NCBI RefSeq assembly: GCF_024807945.1
Contig: NZ_JANUFD010000022.1
Location: 38,979-102,978 of the forward strand
Direction: 5' to 3'
Source of the DNA: Pseudomonas sp. JUb42
GTDB lineage: Bacteria; Pseudomonadota; Gammaproteobacteria; Pseudomonadales; Pseudomonadaceae
Length of the DNA stretch: 64,000 nucleotides
Shown here: one piece after another, positions 6,921 to 15,261 of the stretch
Numbering within the stretch: the stretch's first letter is position 1
Layout: the number at the start of each line of letters is the position of its first letter
Program-made: the position numbers and the translations under genes
The notes under the pieces: generated by a model
The model's input: the letters and a program-made list of their open reading frames with translations, nothing else
Databases searched by the model: none
What the model was told of the DNA's origin: nothing

Positions 6921-7460
6921 ATGTCCGTATCCGCCCCCCGCCGCGCCCTGCTGGTCATCGATATGCAGGTCGGCCTGTTCCACGGCGCCGAGCAGCCTTT
7001 CGAGGGTGAGCGCATCCTCGCCAACATCAACGCGCTGTCCCGCAACGCACGGCAGGCAGGTTGCCCGGTGATTCTGGTACGCCATACCGGCTCCGACGGC
7101 TCGCCAATTGCCGCAGGCAGCCCGTTCTGGCAACTGGTGCCAGGCCTGGAGATCGATGCCAGCGTGGATATCTTTATCGACAAGAGCCGCCCCAGTTGCT
7201 TTCAGGGTACGGGGCTTGCCGAGCGGCTTGTCGAGGCGGCAGTCACTGAAGTGGTGATTTGCGGGATGAAAACCCAGTACTGCGTCGACAGCACCTGCCG
7301 GCAGGCCCGGGACCTGGGTTTCCAGGCGGTACTGGTGGCGGATGCCCACACCTGTATGGACACCCCGGCGCTCTCGGCCGGGGCGATTATCGAGCACCAT
7401 AACCAGACCCTGAACGGGCCTTTTGTGAACTTGCTGAACGCCAGCCAAACGACTTTCTGA
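6921..7460 (+). CDS. Isochorismatase-like cysteine hydrolase
   Basis: A 179-residue cysteine hydrolase of the isochorismatase superfamily. The catalytic triad is visible: Asp14 (LVIDMQ), Lys88 (FIDKSRPSCF) and Cys121 (MKTQYCVDST). The Cys means a nucleophilic hydrolase (amidase/nicotinamidase type) as opposed to the Cys-less isochorismatases proper. The start at 6921 has the AAAAGGAGATC ribosome-binding site. Expression is predicted to depend on the Thr attenuator just upstream, which suggests a substrate or product linked to threonine metabolism, although no specific substrate can be named. Confidence 0.9.
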   Translation: MSVSAPRRALLVIDMQVGLFHGAEQPFEGERILANINALSRNARQAGCPVILVRHTGSDGSPIAAGSPFWQLVPGLEIDASVDIFIDKSRPSCFQGTGLAERLVEAAVTEVVICGMKTQYCVDSTCRQARDLGFQAVLVADAHTCMDTPALSAGAIIEHHNQTLNGPFVNLLNASQTTF

Positions 7461-7590
7461 TACAGGCAATTCAGTGCAACTTCGCCCCATCGATCCTGTC
7501 GATACTTAACATCGGCAGGAGCGCCCTTCCGCTGAAAATTCGTGAGCGTACTATCTATTCCAACATCACACGTAATCGAGGAGCCTGACC

Positions 7591-7728
7591 ATGCTGGTAC
7601 ATCTACTGACTTGCCTGACACTGACAGCCCTGACCGGTTACGTGTTTTCCCTGATTCTGTTCAGCCCGCTGAGCAACGCCGACAACGCCCATGAAGATGA
7701 GCACGACCACGGCCCACAGCGCGCGTAA
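7591..7728 (+). CDS. Small membrane protein, unknown (45 aa)
   Basis: A 45-residue frame with ribosome-binding site CGAGGAGCC 7 bp before the ATG, a single hydrophobic helix (about residues 2-26, rich in Leu/Thr) and an acidic/His tail (HEDEHDHGPQ). It lies between the hydrolase and the next small gene with ordinary spacing. No family recognised. The His/Asp tail could bind divalent metal, but this is only compositional. Confidence 0.6.
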   Translation: MLVHLLTCLTLTALTGYVFSLILFSPLSNADNAHEDEHDHGPQRA

Positions 7729-7770
7729 GCCTTATCAAACTGTTTGAATGACTGGCCCGGAGTATTCGAT

Positions 7771-8049
7771 ATGCCTCAAACCCTCTCTTTGCACGTCTCG
7801 TTCCCCAACTTCGGCAGAAACTACTATTCCCAGCACGTCGTCTATAACCGCAAGTCAGCTCTGGTGGTCGACGACCGCTTCGATGACTTCCTGATGTCCT
7901 CAGCTTCGCTGCACTTCAATAATGCGGTGATCGGCCTGAACGACCAGTTCCGCTTTCTCAACGACATCCTCGCCCATCATCTGCTGGAGCAAGAAGCAGA
8001 ACACCGCCCTCATCATGCACGGCAGGCCAGTCAGGGGTTGCAGGCCTGA
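7771..8049 (+). CDS. Hypothetical protein (92 aa)
   Basis: A 92-residue soluble protein beginning MPQTLSLHVSFPNFGRNYYS. I chose ATG 7771 over the in-frame ATG at 7744 because CCCGGAGTATTCGAT places GGAG correctly before it. The centre is a mix of beta-prone and Asp-rich segments (VVDDRFDDFL) and the C-terminus is a His/Glu/Gln-rich helix (LLEQEAEHRPHHARQ). No motif or family recognised. It starts 43 bp after the 45-residue membrane protein and may be co-transcribed with it. Confidence 0.6.
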   Translation: MPQTLSLHVSFPNFGRNYYSQHVVYNRKSALVVDDRFDDFLMSSASLHFNNAVIGLNDQFRFLNDILAHHLLEQEAEHRPHHARQASQGLQA

Positions 8050-8107
8050 AGCCTAGCTATCACATCGCAAATACAACGCAATTATCTAAATTGAAATGAT
8101 AGTTTTG

Positions 8108-8173
8108 TAGGAGCTGCCGAAGGCTGCGAAAAGGTCTATCTGATACACCGATTTCGCAGCCTTCGGCAGCTCC
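8108..8173. repeat. REPIN, GGAGCTGCCGAAGGCTGCGAA type
   Basis: GTAGGAGCTGCCGAAGGCTG at its left end and its inverted copy CAGCCTTCGGCAGCTCC at its right end, with about 22 bp between the arms. Same subtype as the element at 41300-41362. Confidence 0.85.
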
Positions 8174-8235
8174 AACAGATCAGCGTTTGCCGCACAACAG
8201 CGCGGCGTCGAAATGGCGCTGCTATCCCCCAGATA

Positions 8236-8895
8236 TCAGGCCCAACCATCCTTGCGCTTGCGCCCACGGGTCAGCGCCGGAAGGATCAGCCCCAGCAACA
8301 GCCCTCCACCGGCAATCGAGCCACCGTAGACCATATAGCGCATCAACACCTGGTTGTTCTCGTCCCCCAGTTTGGCCTGGGTGGAGCGTAGTTCCGACTG
8401 GGCGGCACTCAATTGGTCATTGAGGGTCTTGGTGCGATTTTCCAGGTCATCGATCATGGCTTTGCGCGAGTCCATGGTTTCCTGCATGCCCTGCACCCGG
8501 GTCTTCCAGGTGCTATCGATATTGTCGAGCTGGCCGGTCAGGTCAGCGACTTTCTGGGTCAGTTGCGGAAGGCGTTCGGCCTGGCCGGGGACGTCCTGCA
8601 AATCAGCATTGGGAATCCACACGGTGCCGCCGCCTTCGCCGCGAACCTGGCTGTAATCGCCCTGGGTGCTGATCAGATCAACCTTCTGCCCGGACTTGAG
8701 GGTGCCGACGATGCGATAGCCATCGGTCGGCCCGCTGCGTACGTATGTGCTGAGGGTGTCACTGACCCAACGTTCGTTAGTGGCGGCCTGGGCTGCACTG
8801 ACGCCGAAGGTGGTCAGCAGGCAGATGCCCAGCACGCGCCGCGATTGGCTGGAAATACGGGAAAAAAGTCGAGAACGGTGACGAGACATAGGCAT
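8236..8895 (-). CDS. SH3 domain, coiled-coil envelope protein (TIGR04211/YgiM type)
   Basis: A 219-residue protein from the ATG at 8893-8895. It has an N-terminal signal sequence (hydrophobic GICLLTTFGVSAAQA ending near residue 37), a bacterial SH3 domain (about 44-108, with SGQKVDLISTQGDYSQVR), a long coiled coil (about 115-188, heptad-like Leu/Lys/Glu) and a C-terminal transmembrane helix (about 192-212) ending in a basic tail. This is the layout of TIGR04211/YgiM proteins, of unclear envelope function. A longer frame extends upstream to 9060 but contains no signal-like start, so the later ATG is preferred. Confidence 0.85.
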   Translation of the reverse strand: MPMSRHRSRLFSRISSQSRRVLGICLLTTFGVSAAQAATNERWVSDTLSTYVRSGPTDGYRIVGTLKSGQKVDLISTQGDYSQVRGEGGGTVWIPNADLQDVPGQAERLPQLTQKVADLTGQLDNIDSTWKTRVQGMQETMDSRKAMIDDLENRTKTLNDQLSAAQSELRSTQAKLGDENNQVLMRYMVYGGSIAGGGLLLGLILPALTRGRKRKDGWA

Positions 8896-9156
8896 GGTGA
8901 TCTTCAATAAAAAGTACACAAGGCGCCGAAACCCGGGCCGATTGACGATAGAGCCACCTTCACTAGCTGGCTGTTTGTGCAGGGAAGTACGCTGAAAATC
9001 CTCCCTGACGACTGACCGGACAGCCACGCCACCCGATCGATCCGCACACTGACAGACCATACAAATCGTTTCAGGTTCATTGATCGGTCTGCCGCATATC
9101 GCGTAACCGGCTATGCTGGCGCGCCCTTTTCTTCCCGGTTTTGCTGAGGCCGCCCC

Positions 9157-9552
9157 ATGTCAGAGCGTGAAATCATCATCCCGCCATCCATGCAACCCAT
9201 CGTCGAACGCGCCGGTTACGCACCTGCGGTCAGGATCGACAAGACGATCTACTGCGCCGGCCAGGTCGGGCGCACAGCAGCGCTGGAGGTGATCGCCGAG
9301 CCCGAGGCGCAATTCGTCGCCTGCTGGGAAAACCTGCGTGAAGTGCTGGCCGCTGCAGGCTGCACCTTCGAGGATGTGGTGGAAATGACTACTTACCATG
9401 TTGCCATGAGCCAGCACATGGCGGTGTTCCGCGAGGTCAAGAACCGCCTGTTCCCCCGCGGCCTGTGCGCCTGGACCTCGATTGGCGTCAGCGAACTGGC
9501 CCATCCGGGGCTGTTGGTGGAGATCAAGTGCATCGCGGTACAACCCTCGTAA
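9157..9552 (+). CDS. RidA/YjgF family protein lacking the catalytic arginine
   Basis: A 131-residue chorismate-mutase-like (YjgF) protein with the family core CAGQVGRTAALEVIAEPEAQF and C-terminal ELAHPGLLVEIKCIAV. In RidA enzymes that deaminate 2-aminoacrylate, an Arg (Arg105 in E. coli, within PARSxVEV) binds the substrate carboxylate; the aligned segment here is CAWTSIGV, with Trp in that position. It therefore belongs to one of the Rid subgroups not expected to have imine deaminase activity. Stands alone, divergent from the SH3 protein gene. Confidence 0.87.
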   Translation: MSEREIIIPPSMQPIVERAGYAPAVRIDKTIYCAGQVGRTAALEVIAEPEAQFVACWENLREVLAAAGCTFEDVVEMTTYHVAMSQHMAVFREVKNRLFPRGLCAWTSIGVSELAHPGLLVEIKCIAVQPS

Positions 9553-9717
9553 GCAGGGGCCCGGAACGTTTACAGTCACCGCGCGTCAGTTAATGCGCCA
9601 AGGCAAGCGTCTTGGAGTTGCAATGTAGCGGCCTGACAGTGATATCGTAATGAAATCATCGCTCTAGGCCGCCCTGGCGCTACAGCCTTTATATATCCAT
9701 GTAATCAGGGTTTTTCC

Positions 9718-11415
9718 ATGCCTCATCGCCCAGCGCCGTTTCCCTTGGACGAAGCCCGTCGCATTGATGCCCTCGAACATTTCGAGATTCTCGACAGCGA
9801 GCATGAGCAGGCTTTCGACGATATCGTGCAACTGGCCACCGCCCTGTGCGAGGTGCCGATTGCCCTGGTCTCGCTGGTCGACCGCGAACGCCAGTGGTTC
9901 AAGGCCTGCATCGGCCTGGATGTCGCCGAAACCCATCGCGATCTGGCGTTCTGCGCCCATGCCATCCTCGAACCGGACAGCCTGTTGATCGTCGAAGACG
10001 CCACCCGGGACCCACGCTTTCAGGAAAGCCCGTTGGTGCTGGGGCCGCCGTTTATCCGTTTCTATGCCGGTGCGCCGATTATTACCGAGGGCGGTCATGC
10101 CCTGGGCACCGTCTGCGTCATCGATACCGTGCCGCGCACCCTGTCCGACGTACAGTACAAAGCATTGCAGGCATTGGCCCGGCAAACGGCAGCGCTGGTG
10201 CAACTGCGCCTGCTCAATGAGCAACAGGCTGAACAGACCCGCGTGCTCAGCCGCCAGATCATCGAAGCCCTGGCCGATGGCCACGACCAGAATGCACCGC
10301 TGCGGCAAAAACAGCGCGTGGCCTCGGTCGGCCAGTTGACCAGCGGCATCGCCCATGACTTCAACAACCTGCTGCAATCGATCAGCGTCAGTTTCCAGTT
10401 GATCGAACGCAAATCCCGCCAGCCGGATGACGTTCTGCGCTGGGCGGCCATGGGCCTGCAGGCGGTGGCCAAAGGTGCCAGCCTGATTGGCCATCTGCTG
10501 GCGTTCTCCCGCGACGCAGCGCCCGACCCGCAAGTACTGGACATCGGCACGCGCATCGACAGCATGCGCGACCTGCTCTGCCGCGTGCTCGGCCCCGAGG
10601 TGCAACTGGACTTCGTGTTCTACCCGATTCCGCTCAAGGTGCTGTGCGACGCCACGCAACTGGAAGCAGCGATGCTCAACCTGCTGATCAACGCCCGCGA
10701 CGCCATGGGTAATGTCGGCCAGATCCGCGTGTCCACGCACGCCCTGAATCTCAGGGGCGACGCGGAGCTGCCGGACGGACGCTATCTGGAGCTGTCCGTC
10801 AGTGACAGCGGCCCAGGCATGAGCGCAGAAGTGGCCGCGCGGGTCTTCGAGCCATTTTTCACGACCAAAAAGGACGGCAAAGGCACCGGCCTGGGCCTGG
10901 CGCAGGTCTATGGCTTTGCCCTCAAGGCCGGGGGTATCGCGCGGGTACACAGCGAGCCGGGCAAAGGCACGACGCTGCAACTGCTGCTCAAGGTAGTCGA
11001 CGACGAGCCGACCCTGATCAGCGCCGAATCCGACCCCGCCCAACCAGCCAATATCAAGGCCCACGCGCATATCCTGCTGGTGGACGACGATCTGTTGATT
11101 CGCAACAGCCTGGGCGAGCTGCTGGCTGACAGTGGCTACGATGTCTCCACGGCCAGCACCAGCAGCGGCGCCATGCAGGTCATTGAGCAGCGTGTCCCGG
11201 ACCTGGTGGTCACCGACTACGCCATGCAAGGCTTCAGCGGTGCGGATTTGGCGCGCATGCTCCATGAGGTCATGCCTGGCTTGCCGATCGTATTCATGAC
11301 CGGCGATGCCGATCTGGACTCAGTACGCGACAAGATCGGCGCCACGGCACCGTTGCTGCAAAAGCCGGTACTGGTGGAGGATTTGGTGGCTACGGTAGAG
11401 AGGTTGTTGGCGTAG
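9718..11415 (+). CDS. GAF domain hybrid sensor histidine kinase with C-terminal receiver
   Basis: 565 residues, apparently cytoplasmic (no transmembrane segment). A GAF domain spans about residues 22-165 (with ALVSLVDRERQWFKACIGLD and RFYAGAPI), a HisKA-type dimerisation helix carries the H-box GIAHDFNNLLQ with His213, a HATPase_c domain follows (N-box LLINARDAMG, G-boxes SDSGPGMS and GKGTGLGLAQV), and a receiver domain fills about 448-565 with acidic pocket DDD (455-457) and phospho-acceptor Asp500 (VVTDYAM). No response regulator lies next to it, so the signal may end in this receiver or go to a distant phosphotransfer protein. Its GAF domain resembles that of the diguanylate cyclase at 18957-20813. 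Confidence 0.92.
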   Translation: MPHRPAPFPLDEARRIDALEHFEILDSEHEQAFDDIVQLATALCEVPIALVSLVDRERQWFKACIGLDVAETHRDLAFCAHAILEPDSLLIVEDATRDPRFQESPLVLGPPFIRFYAGAPIITEGGHALGTVCVIDTVPRTLSDVQYKALQALARQTAALVQLRLLNEQQAEQTRVLSRQIIEALADGHDQNAPLRQKQRVASVGQLTSGIAHDFNNLLQSISVSFQLIERKSRQPDDVLRWAAMGLQAVAKGASLIGHLLAFSRDAAPDPQVLDIGTRIDSMRDLLCRVLGPEVQLDFVFYPIPLKVLCDATQLEAAMLNLLINARDAMGNVGQIRVSTHALNLRGDAELPDGRYLELSVSDSGPGMSAEVAARVFEPFFTTKKDGKGTGLGLAQVYGFALKAGGIARVHSEPGKGTTLQLLLKVVDDEPTLISAESDPAQPANIKAHAHILLVDDDLLIRNSLGELLADSGYDVSTASTSSGAMQVIEQRVPDLVVTDYAMQGFSGADLARMLHEVMPGLPIVFMTGDADLDSVRDKIGATAPLLQKPVLVEDLVATVERLLA

Positions 11416-11463
11416 TAGCCGCAATCCTGTTCAGGCAGGAGCAAATGATGTGAAAGCGGATTT

Positions 11464-11555
11464 TGTGGGAGCGAATTCATTCGCGAACAGACCGGTACGT
11501 TCGATGAATATTCATCGTCTGGAGCGCCGCTTTCGCGAATGAATTCGCTCCCACA
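11464..11555. repeat. REPIN, GGAGCGAATTCATTCGCGAA type
   Basis: TGTGGGAGCGAATTCATTCG and CGAATGAATTCGCTCCCACA are near-perfect inverted arms flanking about 50 bp, followed immediately by a third, partial arm (CGCTCCCACA). Lies between convergent genes. Confidence 0.85.
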
Positions 11556-11618
11556 TCATTCGCTCCCACAACTCCAGACACCCTTAGTTCCCACCCAGTT
11601 TCCAGATCTTGCGCAAAG

Positions 11619-13571
11619 TCAGATCTTGAACCGCCCGACAAACCCGCTGAGTTCCTCGGACACCGTTACCAGCGAGTGCGAAACGGTCTTGGTCGCCCCC
11701 ACCACCTCGGCTACCTTGCCGGCATCACTGCTGATACCGACGATATGGCGGTTGATGTCCTCGGCCACCTGGTGCTGCTCTTCGGCGGCAGTGGCGATCT
11801 GCATGTTCATGTCCTTGATCACCGTCACCGCGTTGTGCACCCCGGCAAACGCCGCTTCCACCTGGGCGGTGTAGGCCACGGAAGCATTGGACTGCACCAG
11901 GCTTTCCTGCATTTCCTGGGTCACGCTGCGGGTGCTGTCCACCAGTTGGGTCAGCAGCGAGTTGATCTGCTCGGTGGAGTCACTGGTGCGTTTGGCCAGG
12001 GCCCGCACTTCGTCGGCAACCACCGCAAAGCCACGCCCCTGATCCCCGGCCCGAGCGGCTTCGATAGCGGCGTTGAGCGCCAGCAGGTTGGTCTGTTCGG
12101 CAATGCCCTTGATGGTGCCGAGGATGTCGTTGATGGCGTGGGTGTCCTTGGCCAGGCCTTCGATGGAGCCGGAAGCCGCCTGGATGCGCTGCCCCAGTTG
12201 CTCGACCTGCTTGATCATCAAGGCAATGACTTTCTGCCCGACACCGGCCTGATCCTCGCCCTCCTTCGCCGCAGCCGCCGCGTTGCTGCAGTTCTGCGCC
12301 ACTTCGTTGGAGGTGGCGACCATTTCGTGGAAAGCGGTAGACAGCATGTCCACTGCCTGGGCCTGACGCTGCGCAGCGTTATCCAGCGTCGTGGCCTGCT
12401 GGCCGATGCTGCCGGCGCTTTGTTCGACACTCTGGCTGGAGGAACGAATATCGCGGATCAGCATCTGGATTCGCGCCATGAAGGCGTTGAAACCTTCGGC
12501 CAGCACAGCGGTTTCATCCTTGCCACTGGTGTCCAGGCGCCGGGTCAGGTCGCCCTCGCCGCTGGCGATGTCTTTCAGGCTGCGGGAAGTCTGATTGATC
12601 GGTGCAATCAGCTTATTGGCCAGGGTCCAGCCCAGGGCCACGAAGACCAGAATCAGCACGATGCCCATGCCCATGATCATCAGGGCGATGCTCTTGGCCT
12701 TGGCGGCGACTTCAGAAGACTCGATCAGGCCGATGTATTTCCAGCCCAGGCGCTCGGAGTGATAGACGTTGGCGGTGTATTGCTTGCCGTTGAGCGTCAC
12801 TTCGGTGCGGCCCGAAGTCAGCCCGGCCAGTTGCTTGTAGCCGTCGCCAAGACTGTCGAGCATCTTGAAGTTATGCGCTGGATCGCTGGGGTCAGCCAAT
12901 ACGTTGCCGGTGTCTTCGACCAGCATCAGGTAACCGCTCTGGCCGAAGTGCACGCGCTTGACCGATTCGGTCAGCTGCTTGAGCGACACGTCCAGGCCAA
13001 TCACACCATAACCGCCGGTGGCATCGGTGAAACGCTGTACGGTGGAGATAATGGTGGCGTCATCTTCCGGGAAGAAATACGCCGCCGTCCGTACCGGCTT
13101 GCCATTGCCGGACATGCCCGTGGTAAACCAGCCGCGGGTGCGCGGGTCGTAGTTGGCCTTGATGGTGCTGGCCGGATATTGCAGGTAGCCGCCCTGGCTG
13201 CTACCCATATAGACGTAGGCATAGGCCGGATGCGCCTTGCCGACCTGAGTGAAGTTGGCATACACCTCACCGGCCTTGCCGGTGGTGGGTTCCTGCAACT
13301 GGGAGGCCTGGCCGATGCTCATGTAGTTGGGCATGGTGCCGTCTACGCTTTTGAGCAATGCACTTTCCGACATCGCCATGGCATTCTCGGCGACACCGCT
13401 CAAGAAGACATTGAAGCCGTTGTCGACCTCGGCCATCTGCTTGCCGCTGCTTTCGTCGAAGTAGGCCTGTTCACGCTCCATCACCATCCTGGAAACGAAG
13501 AGAGTGATGATCAGAATCGGGATGATGGTTATTGCGATAAATGCCGCAATCAGTTTGTTTCGTATAGTCAT
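11619..13571 (-). CDS. Methyl-accepting chemotaxis protein with dCache sensor
   Basis: 650 residues from the ATG at 13569-13571. Layout: transmembrane helix at about 8-28, a ~255-residue periplasmic double Cache domain (conserved DPRTRGWFTTG and GVIGLDVSLKQL), second transmembrane helix at about 282-304, HAMP domain, and the long signalling hairpin whose tip reads QTNLLALNAAIEAARAGD. dCache receptors usually bind amino acids or organic acids; the ligand cannot be read with certainty. No NWETF-type pentapeptide at the C-terminus, which ends FVGRFKI. A longer frame upstream to 13919 is rejected because the transmembrane start fits MTIRNKL. Confidence 0.93.
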   Translation of the reverse strand: MTIRNKLIAAFIAITIIPILIITLFVSRMVMEREQAYFDESSGKQMAEVDNGFNVFLSGVAENAMAMSESALLKSVDGTMPNYMSIGQASQLQEPTTGKAGEVYANFTQVGKAHPAYAYVYMGSSQGGYLQYPASTIKANYDPRTRGWFTTGMSGNGKPVRTAAYFFPEDDATIISTVQRFTDATGGYGVIGLDVSLKQLTESVKRVHFGQSGYLMLVEDTGNVLADPSDPAHNFKMLDSLGDGYKQLAGLTSGRTEVTLNGKQYTANVYHSERLGWKYIGLIESSEVAAKAKSIALMIMGMGIVLILVFVALGWTLANKLIAPINQTSRSLKDIASGEGDLTRRLDTSGKDETAVLAEGFNAFMARIQMLIRDIRSSSQSVEQSAGSIGQQATTLDNAAQRQAQAVDMLSTAFHEMVATSNEVAQNCSNAAAAAKEGEDQAGVGQKVIALMIKQVEQLGQRIQAASGSIEGLAKDTHAINDILGTIKGIAEQTNLLALNAAIEAARAGDQGRGFAVVADEVRALAKRTSDSTEQINSLLTQLVDSTRSVTQEMQESLVQSNASVAYTAQVEAAFAGVHNAVTVIKDMNMQIATAAEEQHQVAEDINRHIVGISSDAGKVAEVVGATKTVSHSLVTVSEELSGFVGRFKI

Positions 13572-13843
13572 CAGAATGCACCCGACTTCGATAAATGTGG
13601 TGTTGCCCACTTGCTGCAAGCAAGTCTCATACCGCTCCCAGGCGCACATTGACTCCCTGTGCTGCGGCGTCGTTTCCTCAACCACACGGAGTCGTCCCTG
13701 AAACGCTGAAAGCCTTTTATACCGCCGCCTCGCGCCTTTTTCGGGCACAGCCCGCAGGGCATTCAACAGGTTATTTGTTACCGCTTTACACCTTCCATTG
13801 GATAGACTGCGGCCGACCGCATATCCACCGCCCAGGGACCGCC

Positions 13844-14425
13844 ATGATTCAGCTCCGCCCCATGACCTTTGATGATTTCGAGCGCTTCTGGCCGACCTTT
13901 CACGCCGTGGCCAGCGCACAGCAGACCTACGCCTATGATCCGCAGCTGAATCAGGAACAGGCTCGCCAGCTATGGATGGACCTGCCGTTGCACACTTGGC
14001 TGGCCGAAGATGAACAAGGCCAATTGCTCGGCAGCTATTACCTCAAGGCCAACGCCGCAGGGCCAGGCAGCCATGTCAGCAATTGCGGCTATATGGTCAG
14101 CGAGGCGGCTCGAGGCCAGGGCGTGGCACGGTTGATGTGTGAACACTCCCAGCAACTGGCGCGAGACAGCGGTTTCCTGGCGATGCAGTTCAATTCGGTG
14201 GTTTCCAGCAATGAAATAGCGGTGGCGCTGTGGCAGAAACTCGGCTTCGAGATCGTCGGCCGCCTGCCACGGGCCTATCGACATGCCCAATTGGGGCTGG
14301 TGGATTGCCTGGTGATGTACAAGTGGCTGGGTGAGCAAGAGACTGACGCGCAGCCTGCTCAGCCCAAGTTGATTGGGCGCAAGAATATCGAGTCAGTGAT
14401 TTCGCGGCCCCGTAGACCTCGCTGA
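13844..14425 (+). CDS. GNAT family N-acetyltransferase
   Basis: 193 residues from the ATG at 13844, with ribosome-binding site CCAGGGACC. The GNAT fold is shown by beta4/alpha3 with the acetyl-CoA pyrophosphate loop VSEAARGQGVARLM (Q/RxxGxG/A) and the C-terminal motif NEIAVALWQKLGFEIVGRLPRA. Substrate unknown; related Pseudomonas proteins resemble yeast Mpr1-like L-azetidine-2-carboxylate acetyltransferases, but this is not provable by eye. The last ~30 residues (QPAQPKLIGRKNIESVISRP) are a basic tail. Divergent from the chemoreceptor gene. Confidence 0.87.
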   Translation: MIQLRPMTFDDFERFWPTFHAVASAQQTYAYDPQLNQEQARQLWMDLPLHTWLAEDEQGQLLGSYYLKANAAGPGSHVSNCGYMVSEAARGQGVARLMCEHSQQLARDSGFLAMQFNSVVSSNEIAVALWQKLGFEIVGRLPRAYRHAQLGLVDCLVMYKWLGEQETDAQPAQPKLIGRKNIESVISRPRRPR

Positions 14426-14431
14426 TTATTA

Positions 14432-14489
14432 CTCGTAGGACCGGCTTTAGCCGGGAGGGCGCTCTCCCGGCTAAAGCCGGTCCTACGAG
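14432..14489. repeat. Near-perfect palindromic REP pair between convergent genes
   Basis: CTCGTAGGACCGGCTTTAGC and its exact inverse GCTAAAGCCGGTCCTACGAG flank a centre of about 18 bases, giving a ~27-bp stem with a 4-nt loop. It is a REP type different from the others in the window and, being between convergent stops, probably acts as a bidirectional terminator. Confidence 0.8.
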
Positions 14490-14503
14490 GATCGCATCGG
14501 CCC

Positions 14504-15154
14504 TTAAAACGGCGTAATCAGATAAGCACACCGCCGCGCGCCCTGAAGCAAGTGCTCGGTGCGCTCCACCCGCGCCTCCAGCACTTGTTCGAAGGTCTGT
14601 AGTTCCGAACGGCAAAAACCCTGGCAGGTGGTCGCCGCCGCGCAGATCGGGCAGTGGTTTTCCACCAACAGGAACGAACCGTCATCCCGGACGCTGAAGT
14701 CCGCCATATAACCTTCCCGACTGCGGATCTGCGCCAACAACTCGACCCGCCCTGGCAAGTCAGCCGCCTTGGCCAGTTCCCGGCGATAGACATCGCGACT
14801 CTGCTCTTCACGCACACTGATCAAGCGGTCGATGGCCTGTTCGCCAAAGGTCTCGCGCACGGCATCAAGCAGCTGCACGGTGAGGCCGCCGTGACCATCG
14901 GGAAAGCGCCCATGCCCCTTTCCGGTCAGTTGCCAGAGCTGCGCCGGGCGACCTACCCCTCGCGCCTGGGAAAACGATTCGACCAGCCCCGCCGACACCA
15001 GCTTGACCAGTTGCTGGCGCGCCGCCTCGGCGGTCATGCCCAACACGCCCCCGGCATCCACCGCCTGTTGCGGCCCGCGCATCTTGAGCAGGTGCAGCAA
15101 CCGATCGGCGGTGGATTGCGCCTCCTCCGAATTTAACAAGTGATTACTTGACAA
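14504..15154 (-). CDS. SufR-like winged-helix regulator with Cys cluster
   Basis: Up to 216 residues. N-terminal winged HTH (LLHLLKMRGPQQAVDAGGVL then GMTAEAARQQLVKLVSAGLV and the wing RGVGRPAQLWQLTGKG). The C-terminal half contains a cysteine group, CPICAAATTCQGFC, and a later Cys in RRCAYL, like the Fe-S ligands of SufR-type regulators, so redox or Fe-S sensing is likely. There is no ATG at the 5' end; the frame can start at TTG 15154 or TTG 15139, and the start is uncertain. Divergent from an MFS pump, with a palindrome over the start region, so it probably represses itself and the pump. Confidence 0.83.
   Translation of the reverse strand: MSSNHLLNSEEAQSTADRLLHLLKMRGPQQAVDAGGVLGMTAEAARQQLVKLVSAGLVESFSQARGVGRPAQLWQLTGKGHGRFPDGHGGLTVQLLDAVRETFGEQAIDRLISVREEQSRDVYRRELAKAADLPGRVELLAQIRSREGYMADFSVRDDGSFLLVENHCPICAAATTCQGFCRSELQTFEQVLEARVERTEHLLQGARRCAYLITPF
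15137..15150. promoter_or_regulatory. Palindromic operator candidate of the SufR-like regulator
   Basis: CAAGTGATTACTTG is a 14-bp palindrome (CAAGT-GATT-ACTTG) overlapping the start of the regulator gene. Its right half, ATTACTTG, recurs 45 bp away at 15188-15195, in front of the MFS gene, within an AT-rich stretch unlike the neighbours. Confidence 0.5.
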
Positions 15155-15261
15155 ATATCAGCCCACCCAGCCTAAATAAAAAAAGAAATTACTTGTTTAA
15201 AAGATAAAGCATCGCGCAGGGGATGGCAATTGCGCGGGGCTCATGCACTCAAGGAGGCGTC

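Noticed and set aside
9664..11265. 533-codon open frame antisense to the hybrid kinase gene
   Set aside because: It mirrors the kinase frame, has no ribosome-binding site or recognisable domain, and the sense product has all histidine-kinase motifs; long antisense frames are common in GC-rich Pseudomonas DNA.
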